Assembly: GCF_009617585.1 (NCBI RefSeq) | Contig: NZ_WIXI01000051.1 | Location: 585,049-649,048 of the forward strand | DNA from: Endobacterium cereale | GTDB taxonomy: Bacteria > Pseudomonadota > Alphaproteobacteria > Rhizobiales > Rhizobiaceae | Reading direction: 5' to 3' | DNA length: 64,000 nt | Part shown: positions 59,305-64,000 of the stretch, piece after piece | Layout of the letters: every line of letters starts with the position of its first letter | How positions within the stretch are numbered: position 1 is the first letter of the stretch | Made by a program: the position numbers and the translations under genes | Notes under the pieces: model-generated | Told to the model about the DNA's origin: nothing | What the model saw: the letters and a program-made list of their open reading frames with translations, nothing else | The model's database searches: none

Positions 59305-59410
59305 CATGTTGAAGAATTGGTTAACCGGCCTTTCAAAGCCAACCGCTTGCGTTACATAGGGTTTGACAGCATGGTTCCGGTATCGAGCCGATTTGCGGAG
59401 ATTTAAGAGT

Positions 59411-59776
59411 ATGAAGCTGAAACTGAGCCTGGCGCTGGTAGCCGTTGCCACCCTGAGCGCCTGCGTATCCTCTCCCCCGCCGCGCCAGATGGCATCCGCC
59501 CCGGCACAGCCGCAGGGCGTCGAAGGCACCTGGTCGGATCCAAACGGCATCATCTCCACCTTCCAGGGCGGTACATTCAACACCCGCTCCACCGACAACA
59601 ACGCGCTTCTGGCATCGGGCAACTACGTCACCCTGTCGCCCACCCTGGTCGAAATCAACATGACCTCGCTGGTGCGCAAGACGCAGTCCAAGGTCAACTG
59701 CGCGCTGGTCAACATGAACCAGCTCAACTGCACCGCTGACAGCGGCTCGCAGTTCTCGCTATCGCGCCGCAGCTAA
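59411..59776 (+). CDS. omp10: Omp10-type outer-membrane lipoprotein
   Basis: This 121-residue lipoprotein has signal MKLKLSLALVAVATLSACVS with a lipobox (LSAC), then GVEGTWSDPNGIISTFQGGTFNTRSTDNNALLASGNYVTLSPTLVEINMTSLVRKTQSKVNCALVNMNQLNCTADSGSQFSLSRRS. It matches the Brucella Omp10 family over its length. It should be anchored in the outer membrane by an N-terminal lipidated cysteine. The start is at 59411, matching the signal peptide. A diverged copy of its last codons lies at 60720-60764. Confidence 0.9.
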   Translation: MKLKLSLALVAVATLSACVSSPPPRQMASAPAQPQGVEGTWSDPNGIISTFQGGTFNTRSTDNNALLASGNYVTLSPTLVEINMTSLVRKTQSKVNCALVNMNQLNCTADSGSQFSLSRRS

Positions 59777-59799
59777 ACGGCTGAATTCGCCGCCCTCGA

Positions 59800-60543
59800 T
59801 CAAGACGTCGGGGGCGGATCGACAATCCCCAAATCCCGCAGCACATGCAAATCGGCCAGAAAACGGTCGCGTGTGGTTTTCGGCTTGGCAAGCGGTGTTG
59901 CCAGAACAACATCGTCATCATCGCCCGCCAAAAGGGCTGCGACCCACGGCCCCCAGGCGTTCGTTTCATAAAATTTGCTAGTCCAGTCAGCCGGCACATT
60001 TTGTCGCCGCACGATCCCTTGCGTTTCCGCATCGAGCCGGAACAGCCGCGCCGGATTTCCCACGCAACTGAAACTGGTGAAACGAGCCTGCGATATATCA
60101 ATCGCCCAATCCGTTTCCTGATAGAACGCGTTGCGAGTTCGGTCATAGGCCGCCTGGATTTTGGCATCCGGCACCGCATCAACAAGCGCGTTGATCCTGA
60201 AGGCCGATAGCCTTCCGACGAAGCGCACACGCCGGAACAACGTTCCCCAGAAAATGGTCAGGTCATTGGCCGTGGAATTGCTCACCGTCACATCCGACAG
60301 AATAGCCGGGCCAAATTGACAACCGATGGCCTTGCAGTTCTCGATCAGGACATTCGTGACCTGGAATCGGCGGGGATCGGATTTCCATATGGAAAAAGGA
60401 AATTTGTCCAACACACCCTTGGGCCTGTGTTCGGACAAAAGGCAATTGTCGAAACTGCAGTTCCGGAAAATCGTGTCCTTGATGTCCAGATCGGCATTTT
60501 TGTCCTTCAAACGAGAGAACGTCTGCCCCTCAATCAGCTGCAT
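59800..60543 (-). CDS. Orphan protein with pentapeptide-like N-terminal half
   Basis: This 247-residue protein is not recognised. Residues about 20-105 show short repeated turns (IFRNCSFDNCLLSE, NVLIENCKAIGCQFGPAILSDVTVSNSTANDL) like a pentapeptide or right-handed beta-helix. The C-terminal half is helical and polar with LYS/ARG-rich patches. It has no signal or membrane span. It lies convergent to omp10 and is flanked by omp10-like 3'-end sequence on its other side. It may be an accessory (immunity-like or nucleic-acid-mimic) protein, but that is speculation. Confidence 0.6.
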   Translation of the reverse strand: MQLIEGQTFSRLKDKNADLDIKDTIFRNCSFDNCLLSEHRPKGVLDKFPFSIWKSDPRRFQVTNVLIENCKAIGCQFGPAILSDVTVSNSTANDLTIFWGTLFRRVRFVGRLSAFRINALVDAVPDAKIQAAYDRTRNAFYQETDWAIDISQARFTSFSCVGNPARLFRLDAETQGIVRRQNVPADWTSKFYETNAWGPWVAALLAGDDDDVVLATPLAKPKTTRDRFLADLHVLRDLGIVDPPPTS

Positions 60544-60879
60544 GCCTTGCCCTTTCCGAAACAGACCTCAAACAGTTTACCGGACCACCGTCGCATGCCG
60601 GTAAAATAAGCCATGCGATCTTTCTGCATCGTGTCAGATGGCCATTTCTCAAGCCTTGGCGCTGAATACGATTTCCATCCGCGACTGAATGGACCTGATC
60701 TGCAGCAATCAGGCGCCATTGCACCACCGACAGCGGCTCGCAGTTCTCGCCGGCACGCCGCGATGCCCCGGAAAAATACCTTAAATCGCAGCCGGGATGG
60801 AAATCGGCATCCCGACACATTGCCGCGGCCTCCTTGCCGGTCATATTGGCCGTGATCGAGACGGGGAAACATCGCAGCC
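60544..60879. other. Intergenic region holding the omp10 remnant
   Basis: These 336 bases hold the promoter side of the orphan gene and of the next membrane protein, plus the omp10 remnant at 60720-60764. No ORF here has convincing coding character; the 146-codon minus frame across it was rejected. No repeat, tRNA or terminator was seen. Confidence 0.5.
60720..60764 (+). pseudogene. Remnant of an omp10 3' end
   Basis: The plus strand reads CTTDSGSQFSPARR, aligning to CTADSGSQFSLSRR at the Omp10 C-terminus. 22 bases (60729-60750) are identical to 59738-59759, with flanking matches. No Omp10-like sequence precedes it. It indicates that a copied omp10 tail once lay beyond the orphan gene, repeating the pattern seen with LysR at 55076. 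Confidence 0.7.
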
Positions 60880-62004
60880 ATGCAAGACACAAGAGACACA
60901 TCCGGCCAACAGCAATGGACGCTGGCCGATTTTCTTTGCACCTACCGTTATTGGGCGCTGTTCCTGGCATGGCTGCTGGTGGCTGTGAGCGCCCAAAGTT
61001 TCAGCATCATCATGCCGGTGATCGCGTCGACGGCCAACCTCAGCTATGCATATGTCGGCCTTTATTATTCCGGCTCCAGCGCCGGCTGGATCAGTGGCGC
61101 CTTCATCGCCTTTGTCGTGGCGGGCCGCTCGGCCAGAGCGGCACTTGTCTTTCCGATGGTCATCTGCGCCATCCTGCTGGCGATCTTCATGTTCATGCCA
61201 TCCATGTGGGGCGCGCCATTGCTCCTCATTCTGCTCGGGTTTTCCATGGGCACCGTGACAGCATTGTTTCCGTTGGCAACGGCCGTTTTTCTCGTTGGCG
61301 GCCGCCCCGGCAAGATCGACTTCGCCTGCGCCATGGCGCTGCTGTCGACGGCATTGTTTCTGTCCTTCATCGGCCCGACGTTCGCATCCCTTTTCTTCGA
61401 GCTGTTGGGCGCGACATCCGTCATAGCCGCAATGCTCGCCTGCGTGATTATCGCCACCCTGCTGATCGTGCCGGCGGAAAACCTCGCTTTCGACGACGCG
61501 CCGCGCCAACGCCATCAGCCGCTTGCGCCACGCCGGCGTTCGCCCGTCATGGTCGCGATCATCCTCATGGCTGGACAGATTCTCTGGCTTGCACTGATCG
61601 GCGGCGCCGGTTTTTTCGGGATGAACGTCTTCATGTCAAACGAACCGTCCGCAACAGCGCTGCTCTTCTCGCTTCTGTTGCTGGTGGTCTCGATCGGCGT
61701 CGTCATCTATTTCCTGTATTGGGTCTATCGCATCCATGGCGAACTGGCCAGTGCACAGGCGTCGCAACGGCTGGTCTCGCCACTGCCGGCCATGTTCATC
61801 GCCATCCTCGTGCCGCTCGGCCTGCCCGTGCTCGTCATCACTTTAGGCGAACTGCTCAATGACCGCGCTGCGGACAAGGGGCAGCAACGTCCCCTGTCAA
61901 TCGGCTGGCTGGCCTTCTGGGCGTTTTGCGTGCCGCCGATCGCCATGGCGATGATCCAGAATGCCGCAAACAGGAGCTATGCGGAAAGCGCTACAGGGGC
62001 CTGA
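60880..62004 (+). CDS. MFS-like polytopic membrane protein of unknown substrate
   Basis: This 374-residue protein has about ten to eleven hydrophobic segments. An N-terminal half resembles an MFS fold (YRYWALFLAWLLVAVSAQSFSIIMPVIASTANLSYAYVGLYYSGSSAGWISGAFIAFV). A charged middle loop (DDAPRQRHQPLAPRRRSP) separates the halves. MFS signature motif A is not clear, so the family is tentative. Substrate unknown. It is separated from the 5'-nucleotidase by 212 bp. Confidence 0.75.
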   Translation: MQDTRDTSGQQQWTLADFLCTYRYWALFLAWLLVAVSAQSFSIIMPVIASTANLSYAYVGLYYSGSSAGWISGAFIAFVVAGRSARAALVFPMVICAILLAIFMFMPSMWGAPLLLILLGFSMGTVTALFPLATAVFLVGGRPGKIDFACAMALLSTALFLSFIGPTFASLFFELLGATSVIAAMLACVIIATLLIVPAENLAFDDAPRQRHQPLAPRRRSPVMVAIILMAGQILWLALIGGAGFFGMNVFMSNEPSATALLFSLLLLVVSIGVVIYFLYWVYRIHGELASAQASQRLVSPLPAMFIAILVPLGLPVLVITLGELLNDRAADKGQQRPLSIGWLAFWAFCVPPIAMAMIQNAANRSYAESATGA

Positions 62005-62216
62005 ACATCCGATATTTCTGACAGTCTGCAGGAGCGTCCCGTAACGTCGTCGGCATCGCTTCAGCGCCACCGTGGACATCCCGCACCACTGTCACATTTC
62101 TCCTTGAACCACCCTGCTGTTGATGAAAGCATGCGACCTAGAAAGCCTGTCATATTTGATAACTAGAACGAGGCGGAACGGCTTCGACAGGGGCCTTTTA
62201 TAAATGGAGAGAGATA
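62005..62216. other. Leader region of the 5'-nucleotidase
   Basis: The 212 bases include CTGTCATATTTGATAACT near 62147. This loosely resembles a single Pho-box half, but the second half is poor, so phosphate control is not claimed. No ORF or hairpin terminator was seen. Confidence 0.3.
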
Positions 62217-64000
62217 TGTTGAAGAGATTGAAGACCGGGCTTCTGACCGTATCGGTCCTGGCCCTTTCCACGGGCGCAGCACTTGCCGATTTCGAACTCA
62301 ACATCCTGCACATCAACGATTTTCATTCGCGCGTCGAAGAGATCAACAAGTATGACTCGACCTGCTCGGACAAGGAAAAGACCGCACAGGAGTGCTTTGG
62401 TGGCGCTGCCCGCCTGAAAACCGCTTTCGAACAGCGCCGCTCCGCCCTTTCCGGCAAAAACGTGCTGTCGCTCAATGCCGGTGACAATTTTCAGGGATCG
62501 CTGTTCTACTCGACCCTCAAGGGCAAGGCCGAACTCGACGTCATGAACGCCATCGGTTTTGACGCCATGGTGGTCGGCAACCACGAATTCGATGATGGCG
62601 AAGAAGCGCTTCTGCCCTTCCTCGAAGGCGCGCAATTCCCGGTTCTCGGCGCCAATGTGAAGGTCACGCCGCAATCCACGCTCGGCGACCGCATCAAGCC
62701 CGCGACCGTCGTCGAAGTCGGCGGTCAGAAGATCGGCATCATCGGCGTCGTCACCACCGACACGATGGAAATCGCCAATCCCGGCCCGAACGTCACCATT
62801 CCCGATGATGTCGCCGCCATCGAAGGCGAAGTCGCCAAGCTGAAGGCCGAGGGCGTCAACAAGATCATCGCGCTCACCCATGTCGGCTACAAGCGCGACC
62901 TCGACGTGCTCGCCAAGATCGCCGACATCGACGTTATCGTCGGCGGCCATTCGCATACGCTGCTGTCCAACACCGACCAGAAGGCCGAAGGCGCCTACCC
63001 GACCTTCGTCGACAATGCCGGTGGCTACAAGGTCCCGGTCGTCACTGCTGGCGCCTACAGCAAATATCTCGGCGATGTCGTCGTCACCTTCGACGACAAT
63101 GGCGTCGTGAAATCGGCAACCGGTAACCCGATCCTCGTCGACAAGGCGTTTGAACCGGACCAGACGGTCGCTGCAATGGTCACCGAACTCGCCAAGCCGA
63201 TCGACGAGCTGCGCAAGAAGGTCATTGGCCAGTCTTCCGACAAGATCGAAGGCGACCGCACCGTTTGCCGCGCCAAGGAATGCTCGATGGGCAACCTCGT
63301 AGCAGACGCCATGCTCGACGCGGGCAAGGGCCAGGGCATGACCATGGCGATCATCAACGGCGGCGGCCTGCGTGCCTCGATCGCTGGCGGCGACGTGACC
63401 CAGGGCGACGTCATCAGCGTCCTGCCGTTCCAGAACACGCTTGCCACCTTCCAGCTTTCGGGCGCGGACGTGATCAAGGCGCTCGAAAACGGCGTCAGCC
63501 AGATCGATGACGGCGCCGGACGCTTCCCGCAGGTCGCCGGCCTGAAATTCTCCTTCGACAAGTCGAAGCCTGCCGGTTCCCGCGTCAGCGACGTTCAGGC
63601 CAAGGAAGGCGACAACTTTGTCGCCATCGATCCGGCCAAGACCTACGGCGTCGTCTCCAACAACTTCATGCGCGCAGGCGGTGATGGATATGCGTCCTTC
63701 AAGACCGGCGCCCAGAACGCCTATGACTTCGGCCCCGACCTTGCCGACGTAACCGCCGCCTATGTCGGCGCAAACGCCCCCTACAAGCCCTACACGGATG
63801 GCCGCATCACCGACCTGACACCTGCCGACTACAAGCCGGCACCGAAGGCCGATGCCGCTCCGGCAGCGCCCGCTGCTGCTCCGGCTCCGGCCACCACCGC
63901 ACAGGCTCCGGCAGCAACCCCTGCCCCGGCTGCTCCGGCCCCGGCAGCGCCCGCTGCAACGACCACGGCTCCGGCCGCTGTCGAGGCGCCCGGCCAGACC
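62217..64000 (+). CDS. Bifunctional 5'-nucleotidase (UshA-like), runs off the window
   Basis: The 594 visible codons have no stop. A signal peptide (MLKRLKTGLLTVSVLALSTGAALA) precedes a calcineurin-like phosphatase domain (about 28-250: ILHINDFHSR, LNAGDNFQGS, GNHEFDDG, THVGYKR, GGHSHTLL). The 5'-nucleotidase C-terminal domain follows (about 340-520: CSMGNLVADAML, INGGGLRASI, VLPFQNTLATFQLSG, VVSNNFMRAGGDGY), then a Pro/Ala-rich tail. It should hydrolyse nucleotides in the periplasm. Rhizobial relatives often end in a LysM peptidoglycan-binding domain after such a tail, but here it lies beyond the edge. GGAGAGAGAT precedes the ATG. Confidence 0.93.

Noticed and set aside
60530..60970. 146-codon minus-strand ORF
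   Set aside because: Crosses the omp10 remnant and the next gene's start; no family features or ribosome site.
62147..62164. Pho box before the 5'-nucleotidase
   Set aside because: One half-site CTGTCAT is present, but the second direct repeat does not match.

Overview
The window looks like an alphaproteobacterial, Rhizobiaceae-type chromosome segment, most likely Agrobacterium/Rhizobium. Coding density and GC content are high. The gene content is typical of the Rhizobiales: RcdA (DUF1465), GapR (DUF2312), DUF1192, DUF1244, paired YdcH/DUF465 proteins, an Omp10-type lipoprotein, a homospermidine synthase and an Atu4866-family protein. Ribosomal proteins L31 and L36 are both cysteine-free. 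All genus-level statements are inference from gene content and remembered gene order, not from a database search.

Layout. (1) 1-4.6 kb: the end of an AbrB/MazE-type regulator, a PAS-GGDEF diguanylate cyclase, then pgk and class I fbaB. (2) 4.7-7.4 kb: an accessory-looking block with a TetR/metallo-beta-lactamase pair inside near-identical 22-23 nt repeats and a class V aminotransferase. (3) 7.7-16 kb: PhzF, LysE-type exporter, TonB receptor, a two-gene micro-ORF operon, MFS transporter, DUF1192, RcdA and an M20 peptidase. (4) 16-27 kb: a candidate sRNA, mosaic palindromic repeats, rpmE, an ABC exporter, a GH144-like glucanase, a MotA/TolQ plus MotB/OmpA motor operon, suhB, a Sel1 protein, ThiE-like and TSUP proteins. 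(5) 27-37 kb: ArsR, two YdcH proteins, purE-purK, thioesterase, rpmJ, TPR protein, hydrolase, Lrp, EamA, GNAT and pyk with a DUF1036 gene. (6) 37-47 kb: N-formylglutamate amidohydrolase, DUF1244, GapR, Crp/Fnr regulator with NnrS, a large DUF882 murein-peptidase-like protein, a sigma-54 response regulator and oligoendopeptidase F. (7) 47-53.9 kb: SDR/AraC pair, pabB with an aminotransferase IV, and a LysR-divergent SDR/secreted CMD/Atu4866 operon. (8) 53.9-64 kb: two tandem paralogues of unknown function, DUF3445, homospermidine synthase, Omp10, an orphan protein flanked by an Omp10 remnant, a membrane protein and a 5'-nucleotidase running off the end.

How it fits together. pgk, fbaB and pyk are lower glycolysis/gluconeogenesis genes, and fbaB and the pyk transcription unit share a LacI-family-like operator with a central CG. 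purE-purK is a purine step; pabB plus a class IV aminotransferase is folate-related. Several gene pairs are classic divergent regulator/target arrangements (TetR/MBL, Lrp/EamA, Crp-Fnr/NnrS, SDR/AraC, SDR operon/LysR). No CRISPR array, rRNA, tRNA, transposase or phage gene was recognised.

The most unusual signals are two places where a poorly characterised minus-strand gene is bordered by a copy of its neighbour's 3' end (LysR at 55076-55108; Omp10 at about 60720-60764). Next are two well-formed intergenic sRNA candidates (about 13803-13909 and 16217-16306), the overlapping 34/53-codon micro-ORF operon, and the shared fbaB/pyk operator.
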